From NCBI GenBank assembly GCA_030748895.1, contig JASMLC010000001.1:100119-164118 (forward strand): a stretch of DNA of 64,000 nt, given 5' to 3'. Below the pieces are notes generated by a model that was given only the letters and a program-made list of their open reading frames with translations, did no database searches and was not told the DNA's origin. This DNA comes from Candidatus Poseidoniia archaeon. Its GTDB lineage: Archaea > Thermoplasmatota > Poseidoniia > MGIII > CG-Epi1. A program made the translations under genes and the position numbers. This document shows, piece by piece, positions 8,129 through 16,952 of the stretch (positions are counted from its first letter, which is position 1; each line of letters begins with the position of its first letter).

Positions 8129-9015
8129 CAGTAAAACTCCAGAGTCCCCCAGCTCTGTGCCTTGCGCTCGAGGTACTTGTAGAGCACCCCGGCGACGACC
8201 CCCGTAACGAGGATGCCGACCAGCATCGGCTCGAGGTAATTCGCCCACAGCACCTCGAAGCCGGGCTTCGGGCCGGGCACCAGCACCATGTCGCGCAGGA
8301 AGACCAGCCCGGTGATAATCGGAATATGCGTCTTGAGCCAGATGGCGACGCCGGTACCGAGGTAGCCGTCGAGCGCCTCTATCGGGAAGTAGTAGCCGCT
8401 CAGCACCTTGAGCGCCGTCACGACCATGTTGGCGAAGGGCGTGATGCGCTTGGAGACGATGTTGAGCGAGGCGACCAGCAGCGAGACCATCAGCATGAAT
8501 ACCCAGATCAGGAGGAAGACGCCCACGATGAGCGGCAAATCCGCAAGGCCGAAGCCGGCAAAGAGTCCGCGCTGTCCCGGCATGCCGCCCTGCGCCAGGT
8601 CGACCACCAGCAGCACCGGCAGGACAATGAAGAGCGTCGTCAGCAACGTTTTCACCATGGAGGCGATGTTGCGCGCCAGCAGCAGCGTCGAGAGGCTGAC
8701 GTTGTTCGTCACGAGAAAGCCGATGGTGCCGCGCGACGCCTCTTCCGGCAGCGCCGCGACAGTATCCTCGTACGCGCGCTGGTAGAGCGCCCAGAAGAGC
8801 ACCCCCATCAGCAGGAAGCCCTGCAGCCCGTAGTCGATGCCGAGTTCCCCCGGGTCGGCCGCCTCATCGACGAACGCCCCCAGTACGGTGAAGGCGACGA
8901 TTATCAGCAGCATGTCGATGACATCGGTCACCAGCTGGAACTTGTAGTTCAGGTCCACTTGCAGGTTGCGCTTGACCGCGCCCTTGAGGACCTTCGCATA
9001 GTGGAATGGATGCAT
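8128..9015 (-). CDS. ABC-2 type transporter permease
   Basis: A 295-residue membrane protein with about six transmembrane helices (visible hydrophobic runs at about 32-50, 68-85, 115-140, 155-185, 195-215 and 262-282). The start is ATG at 9013-9015 (MHPFHYAKVLKGAVKRN). The region LVTNNVSLSTLLLARNIASMVKTLLTTLF corresponds to the cytosolic coupling region of ABC-2 permeases, and LSGYYFPIEALDGYLG near the fifth helix matches the family. First gene of an operon with the ATPase (4-bp overlap) and the propeller protein. A TATA-like TTATTAAT lies about 35-40 bp upstream on the minus strand (9049-9056). Confidence 0.9.
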   Translation of the reverse strand: MHPFHYAKVLKGAVKRNLQVDLNYKFQLVTDVIDMLLIIVAFTVLGAFVDEAADPGELGIDYGLQGFLLMGVLFWALYQRAYEDTVAALPEEASRGTIGFLVTNNVSLSTLLLARNIASMVKTLLTTLFIVLPVLLVVDLAQGGMPGQRGLFAGFGLADLPLIVGVFLLIWVFMLMVSLLVASLNIVSKRITPFANMVVTALKVLSGYYFPIEALDGYLGTGVAIWLKTHIPIITGLVFLRDMVLVPGPKPGFEVLWANYLEPMLVGILVTGVVAGVLYKYLERKAQSWGTLEFY

Positions 9016-9060
9016 CGTTCGCCTGCGGGAAAGGGGCGAGCGCGCCGCGATTAATAAGGA

Positions 9061-9098
9061 ATGGAGCCACCGGAGGGAGTTGAACCCTCGACCTGCCG
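9061..9098 (-). repeat. Duplicate of the 3' end of tRNA-Thr
   Basis: This 38-bp stretch is identical to 9186-9223, which forms the T arm, 3' acceptor strand and CCA of tRNA-Thr. On the minus strand it lies downstream of the intact tRNA. The 87 bp between the two copies (9099-9185) contain no 5' tRNA half and start, on the plus strand, with a strong hairpin (GCCGTCGG, five-base loop, CCGACGGC at about 9095-9115). The arrangement resembles the direct repeats left by elements that integrate at tRNA 3' ends, but the enclosed segment is too small to encode anything. A remnant or miniature element is likely. Confidence 0.8.
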
Positions 9099-9186
9099 TC
9101 GGCTGTGCCGACGGCGGGCTCGCGACCATAAGATTGTTCGACTCCCCGAAGCCAGTAGCCCCGCCTCGCTGCGCTTGGCGAGGACA

Positions 9187-9263
9187 TGGAGCCACCGGAG
9201 GGAGTTGAACCCTCGACCTGCCGCTTACAAGGCGGCCGCTCTGGCCGGCTGAGCTACGGTGGC
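9187..9263 (-). tRNA. tRNA-Thr (anticodon TGT)
   Basis: Minus-strand gene. The acceptor GCCACCG pairs perfectly with CGGTGGC. TAGCTCAGCC begins the D arm. The anticodon stem GCCGC/GCGGC encloses the loop CTTGTAA, giving anticodon TGT with T33. The T arm GAGGG-TTCAACT-CCCTC is perfect. The discriminator base is T, as is usual for archaeal tRNA-Thr, and CCA is encoded. Extent includes CCA. A second copy of its 3' end lies downstream at 9061-9098. Confidence 0.95.
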
Positions 9264-9388
9264 CCGGTGTGCCGAGAGCGGCGCGGCAATAGCGGTTTCG
9301 TCGGGTGCGGCGCGAGTGCGGCAGCGGCGCAATGGAGGCCGGCGCGCAGCGCTGAAACGCAGTTATCGTCGGGCGCCGTTGCCGAACG

Positions 9389-9396
9389 CTATAAAT
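9389..9396 (+). promoter_or_regulatory. TATA box of the rpsL-rpsG-fusA operon
   Basis: CTATAAAT preceded by purine-rich CGAACG (BRE-like). The box is 49 bp upstream of the rpsL start, so transcription would begin near 9415-9420 with a leader of about 25-30 nt. A GGGGAGAGG element at 9431-9439 then sits just upstream of the TTG start. Confidence 0.7.
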
Positions 9397-9444
9397 ACAG
9401 ACCCCTTCTGCGCGAAAACCTCCGCTCGTCGGGGAGAGGCAAAT

Positions 9445-9873
9445 TTGGCCAAGGGACTCTACACCTCCGCGCAGGCTCGCAAGCACCGCCAGAAGCAACG
9501 CTGGAACGACCGCTACTATCGCAAGCGGGTGCTCAAGCTGAAGCAGAAGGCGGACCCGCTACAGGGCGCGCCGCAGGCGAAGGGCATCGTGGTCGAGAAG
9601 GTCGGGGTCGAGGCTAAACAGCCCAATTCCGGCATCCGCAAGTGTGTGCGAGTGCAGCTCATCAAGAACGGCCGGCAGGTGACTGCGCTGGCGCCGGGCA
9701 ACCTCGCCATCAGCTTCATTGACGAGCACGACGAGGTGGTCATCGAAGGCGTCGGCGGACGCATGGGGCGCTCGTACGGCGACCTCTCCGGCGTGCGCTA
9801 CCGGGTCCTGAAAGTTAACAACGTCTCGCTGCGCGAGATGGTCCGCGGGCGCAAGGAGAAGCCGATTCGGTGA
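9445..9873 (+). CDS. rpsL: Ribosomal protein uS12
   Basis: A 142-residue archaeal S12. The family N-terminus (M)[19 protein letters not shown] fixes the start at the TTG at 9445. The open frame extends upstream over the promoter, but that part has no homology and was rejected. A purine-rich GGGGAGAGG precedes the TTG. Core motifs include [24 protein letters not shown] near the decoding loop and [12 protein letters not shown] at the C-terminus. It decodes at the A site of the 30S subunit. First gene of the str operon; it overlaps rpsG by 4 bp (GTGA). Confidence 0.97.
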   Translation: MAKGLYTSAQARKHRQKQRWNDRYYRKRVLKLKQKADPLQGAPQAKGIVVEKVGVEAKQPNSGIRKCVRVQLIKNGRQVTALAPGNLAISFIDEHDEVVIEGVGGRMGRSYGDLSGVRYRVLKVNNVSLREMVRGRKEKPIR

Positions 9874-10517
9874 GCGCGGTCGCGGAGGCCGGGGCGGCCG
9901 GGGCGGACGCAGCTCCCGAGGCGGAGCCGGAAGCACCGCCCGAGCCGGAGCTGCCGGTACTGCCGCTCTTCGGCAAGTGGGACCTCAGCGAGGTCGAGGT
10001 GGAGGACCCGACGCTGCGCAAGTACATCAACCTCAACGCTTTCCAGGTGCCTCACACCGGCGGTCGCCGCGCGCGGACGCGGTTTGGCAAGCATCGCATG
10101 ACTGTCGTCGAGCGCCTCATCAACAACCTGATGCGCTCCGAGCGCTACACTGGCAAGAAGGCGCAAGCCTACAAGGTGCTGCGCAACTCGTTCGACATCG
10201 TCCACGCCAAGAAGAAGCAGAACCCGATGCAGGTGCTGGTCCGCGCGCTCGAGAACGGCGCGCCGCGCGCCGAAGTGGTTTCGCTGCGGTACGGCGGCAT
10301 CCGCGTCTACAGCGGCGTCGACGTCTCGCCGGCGCGACGGCTCGAGACCGCCATCGGCAACATTTGTCGCGGCGCGATTGCGTCGGCGCCAAAGCAGCGC
10401 TCAATCGTGAAAGCGCTCGCGCGCGAAATCATGCTTGCTGCTGAAGGGAATCCGGACTCGTTCGCCGTCGCCAAGAAGGAAGACAAGGAGCGCCAGGCGG
10501 AAGCCGCGCACAACTGA
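9870..10517 (+). CDS. rpsG: Ribosomal protein uS7
   Basis: A 215-residue S7 that organises the 3' domain of 16S rRNA. The N-terminal 35 residues are an Ala/Glu/Pro-rich tail ([20 protein letters not shown]), followed by the conserved core [69 protein letters not shown] and [11 protein letters not shown]. The GTG start overlaps the rpsL stop. fusA follows 3 bp after its stop. Confidence 0.97.
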   Translation: MSAVAEAGAAGADAAPEAEPEAPPEPELPVLPLFGKWDLSEVEVEDPTLRKYINLNAFQVPHTGGRRARTRFGKHRMTVVERLINNLMRSERYTGKKAQAYKVLRNSFDIVHAKKKQNPMQVLVRALENGAPRAEVVSLRYGGIRVYSGVDVSPARRLETAIGNICRGAIASAPKQRSIVKALAREIMLAAEGNPDSFAVAKKEDKERQAEAAHN

Positions 10518-10520
10518 GCC

Positions 10521-12716
10521 ATGGGCCGCAAGGAAGATAACGTCAAGCGCGCGCAGGCGCTGTTCCGCGAACTGGGACAGATTCGTAACATCGGCACCGC
10601 GGCGCATATCGACCACGGCAAGACTACGCTCTCGGACAACCTGATTTTCGGCGCCGGGATGATGTCGGAAGACCTCGCCGGCAAGCAGCTGATGCTCGAT
10701 TTCGACGAGCAGGAATCGGCGCGCGGCATCACCATCAACGCCGCCAACGCCTCGATGGTCCACGAGCACAAGGGCACCGATTACCTCATCAATCTTATCG
10801 ACACGCCGGGGCACGTTGATTTCGGCGGTGACGTCACCCGCGCGATGCGTGCGCTCGACGGTGTCATCATCGTCGTCTGCGCGGTCGAGGGCATCATGCC
10901 ACAGACCGAGACGGTCATCCGGCAGGCGTTGAAGGAGAAGGTCAAGCCGGTGCTTTTCATTAACAAGGTGGACCGGCTGATTGCCGAGTTGCAGGTTACG
11001 CCCGAGGACATGCAGCAGCGCTTCGGGAAGATTATCACCGAGGTCAACAAGCTCATCATGGGGCAGGTGCCCAAGGAGTTCCGCAAGGAGTGGAAACTGG
11101 ACGCGGCTGCCGGTACGGTCGCCTTCGGGTCAGCCTATCACAACTGGGCCACCTCGATTCCATTCATGCAGAAGAAGGGCATCTCCTTCAAGCAGATTTA
11201 CGATTACATGACGGAAGAGGACCGCAAAGGCCTTGCACACGCCGCACCGCTGCATGAAGTTCTGCTCGATATGATTGTCGAGAAGATGCCTTCAGCCGAA
11301 GTGGCGCAGAAGTACCGCATCCCGCATATCTGGCACGGCGACCCCGAGTCAGCCGCCGGCAAGGCGATGGTCTCCGCTGATGACAAGGGTGTCACAACTT
11401 TCATGGTCACCAAGGTGGTCATCGACCCGCATGCGGGCGAAATCGCCGTCGGGCGGCTCTTTTCGGGCACAATCGCCAAGGGCGACCAGCTCTACGTTTC
11501 CGGGATGCCCGCGCCCAACCGGGTCCAGTCGGTGGGCGTCTTCGTCGGCGCCGACCGGATTGCGACTGAGCAGGTGACCGCCGGCAACATCGTCGCTATC
11601 GCCGGGCTGCGCGACGCCATCTCCGGCTCGACCGCCACCTCCCAGCAGGACCTTGAGCCGTTCGAGCGCATCGTCCACCACTCGGAGCCGGTCGTCACGA
11701 CCGCCATCGAGGCCAAGCATACGCGCGACCTGCCAAAGCTGGTCGGGGTGCTGCGCGCGGTCTCCAAGGCCGACCCCTCGATCCAGATTGATTCCAACCT
11801 CGAGACGGGCGAGCACCTGATGTCGGGGATGGGTGAATTGCACCTCGAAATCACCGAGTACCGTATTGCCAAGGAGCACGGCGTCAAAATTACCACCTCG
11901 CCCCCCATCGTGGTCTACCGCGAGGCGGTCATGGAACCCTCGCCGGGCGTCTTCGAAGGCAAGTCACCAAACAAGCACAACCGTTTCTTCGTCACGGTCG
12001 AGCCGCTCGAGCCGGACGTGCTCGCTGCCATCCAGGAGGGTACAATCCCGTCAGGCGACATCAAGAAATCGCGCGAAGTGGCGCGACAGCTGATGGAGTA
12101 CGACTGGGACCGCCCCATCGCGCGCGGCGTGCTCTGCATCGAGAACGGCTGCGTCTTCATCGACGCCACGAAGGGAGTACAGAATCTGTTCGAGACGCGC
12201 GAACTGCTGATTGAAGCTTTCAAGGAAGTCGTCAACCGCGGCCCTCGCTCGAATGAGCGGCTGCTGGGAGTCAAGGTACTGCTGCGCGACGCCAAGCTGC
12301 ACGAGGACGCCATCCACCGCGGCCCGGCGCAGACGATTCCCGCCGTCCGTAACGCCATCAACGGCTCGATGCTCATGGCGGGCGTGGCGCTGATGGAGCC
12401 GAAGCAGAACGTCTACATCAGCGTCCCACAGGACCTGATGGGAGCCGTCACGGGCGAGATGTCGCAACGCCGCTCGGTGATTGCCGGGATGGAGACCGAG
12501 GGCGATCTCGCTACGATTACGGCCAAGGCGCCAGTCAAGGAGATGTTCGGCTTCGCGGGCGAGATTCGCTCGGCGACTGCCGGCCGCGCGCTCTGGTCAA
12601 CCGAATTCGCCGGCTACGAACCGCTGCCGCGCGAGCTGCTGGATGATGTCACGGCCGAAATCCGGGAGCGGAAAGGGCTCAAGCCCGAGGTTCCGAGACC
12701 CGAGAACTACGCCTGA
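10521..12716 (+). CDS. fusA: Elongation factor 2
   Basis: A 731-residue translocase GTPase of archaeal EF-2 type. G1 is AHIDHGKTT, G3 DTPGHVDF and G4 NKVDR. The domain IV loop ends DAIHRGPAQTIPAVR, whose His (about residue 599) is the diphthamide site, so the gene implies the Dph modification pathway elsewhere. Length and C-terminus (RKGLKPEVPRPENYA) are standard for Euryarchaeota. Third gene of the str operon. tuf follows after 74 bp with its own promoter. Confidence 0.98.
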   Translation: MGRKEDNVKRAQALFRELGQIRNIGTAAHIDHGKTTLSDNLIFGAGMMSEDLAGKQLMLDFDEQESARGITINAANASMVHEHKGTDYLINLIDTPGHVDFGGDVTRAMRALDGVIIVVCAVEGIMPQTETVIRQALKEKVKPVLFINKVDRLIAELQVTPEDMQQRFGKIITEVNKLIMGQVPKEFRKEWKLDAAAGTVAFGSAYHNWATSIPFMQKKGISFKQIYDYMTEEDRKGLAHAAPLHEVLLDMIVEKMPSAEVAQKYRIPHIWHGDPESAAGKAMVSADDKGVTTFMVTKVVIDPHAGEIAVGRLFSGTIAKGDQLYVSGMPAPNRVQSVGVFVGADRIATEQVTAGNIVAIAGLRDAISGSTATSQQDLEPFERIVHHSEPVVTTAIEAKHTRDLPKLVGVLRAVSKADPSIQIDSNLETGEHLMSGMGELHLEITEYRIAKEHGVKITTSPPIVVYREAVMEPSPGVFEGKSPNKHNRFFVTVEPLEPDVLAAIQEGTIPSGDIKKSREVARQLMEYDWDRPIARGVLCIENGCVFIDATKGVQNLFETRELLIEAFKEVVNRGPRSNERLLGVKVLLRDAKLHEDAIHRGPAQTIPAVRNAINGSMLMAGVALMEPKQNVYISVPQDLMGAVTGEMSQRRSVIAGMETEGDLATITAKAPVKEMFGFAGEIRSATAGRALWSTEFAGYEPLPRELLDDVTAEIRERKGLKPEVPRPENYA

Positions 12717-12739
12717 TTTTCCGTCGAGAAGCAAGTTAA

Positions 12740-12785
12740 TCTTTATTTACCCCCTGTCCTGCGGCCCCACCTGACCAAAGGAGGT
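12740..12785 (+). promoter_or_regulatory. tuf promoter and strong Shine-Dalgarno site
   Basis: An AT-rich TCTTTATTTAC (12740-12750) within otherwise GC-rich DNA is the likely TATA box. AAAGGAGGT at 12777-12785 is a near-perfect complement of the 16S 3' end, six bases before the tuf ATG. This gives tuf expression independent of fusA. Confidence 0.7.
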
Positions 12786-12790
12786 CAAAA

Positions 12791-14080
12791 ATGGCAAGCA
12801 AACCCCACATGAATGTAGTATTCATCGGTCACGTCGACCACGGCAAGTCTACCTCAGTCGGCCGACTCCTTCTGGAGACTGGCGCAATCGAGCAGCACCT
12901 TGTTGACAAGTATCGCAAGGAAGCGGAAGAGCGCGGCAAGGGCGGCTTCGAGCTGGCGTACGTGATGGATAACCTGAAAGAAGAACGTGAGCGTGGCGTC
13001 ACGATTGATGTAGCACACAAGAAGTTCGAGACTGACAAGACCTATTTCACGATTATCGATGCCCCGGGGCACCGAGATTTCGTCAAGAACATGATTACCG
13101 GCACCTCGCAGGCTGACGCCGCAGTGCTGGTGGTCGCGGCCGACGATGGCATCAAGGCGCAGACCAAGGAGCACCTCTGGCTCGCCAAGGTGATGGGCGT
13201 CGAGCAGCTGATTGTCTCAGTTAACAAGATGGACATCACCAAGCCCGCCTACTCCGAGAAGCGTTTCGAGGAGGTCAAGGCTGACCTCGAAAAGATGCTT
13301 AAGATGGTCGGCTTCCGCGACGAGCAGGTGACCGTCCTGCCCGCTTCAGGCTGGAAGGCGGACAACATCAAGGATAAGGGCGACAACCTCGGCTGGTGGA
13401 GCGGCGACACGCTGCTGGCGGCGCTCAACAAGCTCTCACCCCCCAAGGGGCAGGAGGGTGATTCGCTGCGTCTGCCAATCCAGGACGTCTACAAGATTTC
13501 GGGTATCGGCGCCGTGCCGGTCGGCCGGGTCGAGACCGGGACGCTCAAGCCCGGTATGAAAGTCAGCTTCCGCCCCTCCGCCCATCAGGGTGGCAAGGTC
13601 GGCGAAGTCAAGTCGGTCGAGATGCACCACGCCGAGGTTCCGCAAGCGGTACCGGGCGACAACGTCGGCTTCAACTTGCGTGGCGTATCGCACACCGATA
13701 TCCGCCGCGGCGATATCTGCGGTCCCGAGAACGACCCGCCCACCGTGGCGCGTGCGTTCAAGGCACAGGTCATGATTCTGGACCACCCTAACGTGATTAC
13801 CAAAGGGTACACCCCGGTATTCCACAGCCACACCGCACAGGTGGCGTGCACCTTCGACACCCTGCTGGCGAAGATGGATCCCCGCACCGGAGAGGTGACC
13901 GAGGAAAATCCCGACTACCTGAAGAAGGGCGACGCGGCGATGGTACTCATCAAGCCCACCAAGCCGCTCGCAATCGAGGAACAGGCCAAGTTCAAGCAGC
14001 TTTCGCGCTTCGCTATCCGCGACATGGGTAAGACCGTCGCGGCCGGCATGTGCCTCAAGATTGAGGAGTCCTGGGACTGA
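12791..14080 (+). CDS. tuf: Elongation factor 1-alpha
   Basis: A 429-residue GTPase that delivers aminoacyl-tRNA to the ribosome. G1 is [10 protein letters not shown]2 lies around [10 protein letters not shown]3 is DAPGHRDF and G4 is NKMD. Domains 2 and 3 include [19 protein letters not shown] and a C-terminal [18 protein letters not shown], as expected. The ATG is preceded by a perfect Shine-Dalgarno site. rpsJ follows 8 bp after the stop, the usual archaeal pairing. Confidence 0.98.
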   Translation: MASKPHMNVVFIGHVDHGKSTSVGRLLLETGAIEQHLVDKYRKEAEERGKGGFELAYVMDNLKEERERGVTIDVAHKKFETDKTYFTIIDAPGHRDFVKNMITGTSQADAAVLVVAADDGIKAQTKEHLWLAKVMGVEQLIVSVNKMDITKPAYSEKRFEEVKADLEKMLKMVGFRDEQVTVLPASGWKADNIKDKGDNLGWWSGDTLLAALNKLSPPKGQEGDSLRLPIQDVYKISGIGAVPVGRVETGTLKPGMKVSFRPSAHQGGKVGEVKSVEMHHAEVPQAVPGDNVGFNLRGVSHTDIRRGDICGPENDPPTVARAFKAQVMILDHPNVITKGYTPVFHSHTAQVACTFDTLLAKMDPRTGEVTEENPDYLKKGDAAMVLIKPTKPLAIEEQAKFKQLSRFAIRDMGKTVAAGMCLKIEESWD

Positions 14081-14088
14081 ACTGATTA

Positions 14089-14415
14089 ATGGCGAAGAAG
14101 GGAGATACGCGGGCCTGCATCTCCCTGCACGCCCTTGACCACGGCTCGGTTGACCTTGTCTGCGAGCAGATTCGCACCATCTCCGACCGCACCGGCGTCC
14201 AGATGACCGGCCCGATTCCGCTCCCGACGCGCAAGCTGCGTGTGCCCGTGCGGAAATCCCCCGACGGCGAAGGCTCCGAGACGTGGGACCGCTGGGAGGC
14301 GCGGCTGCACAAGCGACTCATCTATATTGACGCCGACGACCGCGCACTGCGCCAGCTGATGCGCATCCAGATACCCGACGGCGTCAAGATATCTATCCAG
14401 ATTCAGTCGAAGTAG
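14089..14415 (+). CDS. rpsJ: Ribosomal protein uS10
   Basis: A 108-residue S10 of the 30S head. The core [37 protein letters not shown] is the family signature loop, and the C-terminus [15 protein letters not shown] matches archaeal S10. Cotranscribed with tuf (8-bp gap). Convergent with the DUF2070 gene, whose stop is 7 bp away. Confidence 0.97.
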   Translation: MAKKGDTRACISLHALDHGSVDLVCEQIRTISDRTGVQMTGPIPLPTRKLRVPVRKSPDGEGSETWDRWEARLHKRLIYIDADDRALRQLMRIQIPDGVKISIQIQSK

Positions 14416-14422
14416 AACGGCG

Positions 14423-16174
14423 TTACAGATACGGCGACAGCAGCATGCAGAACATCGCCGCCGAGCCGTAGAGCGGGAGCCATGAGAAGCGCGCAACCTG
14501 CACGACGGCGTTCGCGGCGGCCGAGATGCGGTCCTGCATCCCCTGCCCCAGGATTTCGACGCCGTCGACCGTGACGCGCCCCATCGCGCTCTCGGCCGGC
14601 GCGAGGTCCGCCAGCGCCTCCGCCAGCGCCGCCTGCGCCGCGGGGAGGATGAAGTCGGCGCCCGAGAGCGGGTTGTGGCCGCCGGGGCGGATATTGACGT
14701 AGTGGTTGTCGGTCGTCGCCAGTAGCAGCGTATCGACGCTGTCGGCGAGGCCTTCCCGCAAGGCAGCGTTCATCCCCGGCGCGAAGCCGTTGGCGTCCCA
14801 CAGCAGCAGCGCGCTGGTCGCGCCGCCGGTTTCGAGCGCGAGCACGCGCAGCCCGCCGGGGCCGATACCGTGCTCGAGGTCCTCGCCCGGCAGCCGCGCG
14901 ACGCCGGCGCGCAGTTCACCGATGGGGGCGGCGCGGCAGCCGTCGGCCGCCGCGCCCATCGCTTCCGCCAGCGCGCTGCCTTCCGCGGTGCCGGCCGGGA
15001 GCGGGGGGCGGCCCCAGCCTTCCTGATTATGCAGGTCGACGAGCAGCCGCTCGCCGTCGCCGCGGGTGGCGCTGCCTTCGAGGATTGAGCCAAGCGCGGG
15101 GTGGATATCATCGCTGTCGTCCGGCTCGGCGAAGAGCAGCAAGTCTTCCCCAAGGCCGAGCGCGTGCGCGTCCGGTACCGTGCCGGCCGACGCGGCGGGG
15201 CGGCCGCCGCCACCGTGCGCGGCGTCGGCGGCCGTCTCCGCCATCGCATTGCCGATGCGATTGACGTCCTCGGCGCGCAGCGGGTTCTGGTCGTTGGTCG
15301 TCGCGCCATGCAGCGCGAAGCCGAGACCAGGGAGTTCGGGATCAATCTTCGACGGCAGGTTGCTGCCACCCAGTTCGCCGAGTGGGCCAGGGTGCAGCCC
15401 GGGGATAGCGAGGAACGCCAGCGGCTCCCCGTCGCGGCGCAGCGACGCCCAGCCGCTCTCGACGCGCACCGTCTGGCAGATTTCCCGCAAGGCGCGCGTC
15501 AGCCGCCGCCCGTCGCCGGTCGAGTAGAATTCGATGAACGCCGCCATGTGCCGCATGCCCGAAATGCCGACCGCACGCTGATAGGGGGTGTCGACGAAGA
15601 AGAGGAAGCCGTAACTGGCGGCGGTGAACGTGACCAGCGAAACGAGGCCGACATTAAGCCAGTGCTCGGAGTTGTCGCCGAAGAGCCCCCACAGCGACGC
15701 CAGCGGCGCCACCATCGCGAGCGAAAGGGCGACCCAGCCCGGCGCGGAGCCGTGGGTGCGCAGCGTGAGATACCAGAGCCCGCCGGTCGCGCCGACGCCG
15801 AACGCCAGCCCGCCCATCGTCGAGAACCACCACTCACCGCCAGCGAGGGTGCAGAAGAGCATAATCAGCGCGCCGGTCGCGCCAGTCTGCAAGCCGTAGC
15901 GCAGCGGGTAGCGACCGTCCCACGCCCACGCGAGGTTGGCGGCGAGCGTTGCGACCAGCAGCGGCGGCAGCGCCAGCGTGACCGCGCCGAGCAGCAGCCG
16001 GTCGGAGACCGCCTCGGTGATGAGTGGGAAGTCGCGCAGCCCGATGACCGCCAGCGCCAGCGTTGCGGCCGCAAATAGCGCACCGCTCAGTTCGCGGCGT
16101 GGGGTGTGCAGCAGGTAGCCCGAGAGCCGCGCGGGGGGCGGCACATCAGGGTCGACTACGAGTTCGGGAGCCAT
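14423..16174 (-). CDS. DUF2070 family archaeal membrane protein
   Basis: A 583-residue protein with about seven N-terminal transmembrane helices (to about residue 195) and a large soluble C-terminal domain, ending in one more hydrophobic segment (FSWLPLYGSAAMFCMLLSPYL). The soluble part carries IPGLHPGPLGELGGSNLPSKI and later TNDQNP, DNHYVNIRPGGHNPLSG. These His/Asp-rich motifs are characteristic of DUF2070, an archaea-restricted family of unknown activity; the pattern suggests a metal-dependent hydrolase, which is inference. The ATG abuts the GGGPS stop directly, so both are cotranscribed with GGGPS first. Confidence 0.85.
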   Translation of the reverse strand: MAPELVVDPDVPPPARLSGYLLHTPRRELSGALFAAATLALAVIGLRDFPLITEAVSDRLLLGAVTLALPPLLVATLAANLAWAWDGRYPLRYGLQTGATGALIMLFCTLAGGEWWFSTMGGLAFGVGATGGLWYLTLRTHGSAPGWVALSLAMVAPLASLWGLFGDNSEHWLNVGLVSLVTFTAASYGFLFFVDTPYQRAVGISGMRHMAAFIEFYSTGDGRRLTRALREICQTVRVESGWASLRRDGEPLAFLAIPGLHPGPLGELGGSNLPSKIDPELPGLGFALHGATTNDQNPLRAEDVNRIGNAMAETAADAAHGGGGRPAASAGTVPDAHALGLGEDLLLFAEPDDSDDIHPALGSILEGSATRGDGERLLVDLHNQEGWGRPPLPAGTAEGSALAEAMGAAADGCRAAPIGELRAGVARLPGEDLEHGIGPGGLRVLALETGGATSALLLWDANGFAPGMNAALREGLADSVDTLLLATTDNHYVNIRPGGHNPLSGADFILPAAQAALAEALADLAPAESAMGRVTVDGVEILGQGMQDRISAAANAVVQVARFSWLPLYGSAAMFCMLLSPYL

Positions 16175-16933
16175 TCAGCCGGCGTGCACCGCCCCGATAA
16201 TGGGCTGCAACTCCTCCTTGACCATCGACGCCCGTTCGACCAGCGTACCCGTGACGACCATGTCGGCGCCCGCGGCGACCGCGGCAGCTGCCGAGTCGAC
16301 GGTGCGGATGCCGCCGCCGACTATCAGCAACGCCTTAATCGCCTCGCGGACCGCGGCGACAATCGCGGGCGGCACCGGCGCGCTGGCGCCCGAGCCCGCC
16401 TCGAGGTAGATGAAGCGCATGCCGAACAGCTCGCCCGCCATCGCGTGCGCGACTGCCGGCGCCGGGTCGTCGCGCGGTAGCGGCTGCGCCTTGCCGACGC
16501 GCGCGGCAGCCATGCCGGGCTCGACAATCAGGTACGCCATCGAGAGCGGCTGGAGCCCCGACTGGTGGACCATCGCGGCGCTCGCAATCTGCTCGCCGAC
16601 GAGGAAGCGCCGTTCGGTGCTGTTGAGCAGCGACATGAAGAAAATCGCGTCCGCCTTCGTGGAAACCGCCTTCGCGACGGTCGGGAAGAGGATTACCGGC
16701 AGGTGCGACTGCTCCTTGATTTCGTCCACCGCCGCGTCGACACGCTCGAGCGAGAGGCCGGTCGAGCCGCCGACCATGATTACGTCGGTGCCCGCCTCGG
16801 CTGCGCCGTGCGCCATGCGCCCGATGGTGGCGGTATCGCTCTTGCCGGGGTCGAGCAGCGTCAGGTGCAACGGCCGCTCGCGGCGCAATTTCCGCAGTCG
16901 TTGATAGACTTCCAAACGCGCGGGGAGCGCCAA
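16175..16933 (-). CDS. Geranylgeranylglyceryl phosphate synthase
   Basis: A 252-residue TIM-barrel prenyltransferase that forms the first ether bond of archaeal lipids from sn-glycerol-1-phosphate and geranylgeranyl diphosphate. Seen: HLTLLDPGKSD near the N-terminus, GTDVIMVGGSTGLS, PVILFPTVAKAVSTKADAIFFMSLLNS, FIYLEAGSGASAPV and LLIVGGGIRTVDSA with a terminal GADMVVTGTLVE. All are phosphate- or prenyl-binding elements of the family. Upstream of DUF2070 with no gap. No glycerol-1-phosphate dehydrogenase is seen in the window. Confidence 0.96.
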   Translation of the reverse strand: MALPARLEVYQRLRKLRRERPLHLTLLDPGKSDTATIGRMAHGAAEAGTDVIMVGGSTGLSLERVDAAVDEIKEQSHLPVILFPTVAKAVSTKADAIFFMSLLNSTERRFLVGEQIASAAMVHQSGLQPLSMAYLIVEPGMAAARVGKAQPLPRDDPAPAVAHAMAGELFGMRFIYLEAGSGASAPVPPAIVAAVREAIKALLIVGGGIRTVDSAAAAVAAGADMVVTGTLVERASMVKEELQPIIGAVHAG

Positions 16934-16952
16934 GGGCCCCCTAAAAGCGGTT

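Noticed and set aside
9099..9185. A second tRNA or an intron-containing tRNA-Thr next to tRNA-Thr
   Set aside because: No 5' acceptor GCCACCG is present upstream of the duplicate 3' end, and the replaced anticodon arm has no T33.
9259..9444. Upstream extension of the rpsL frame back to 9259
   Set aside because: The extension covers the TATA box and leader. The family N-terminus and purine-rich site fix the start at the TTG at 9445.
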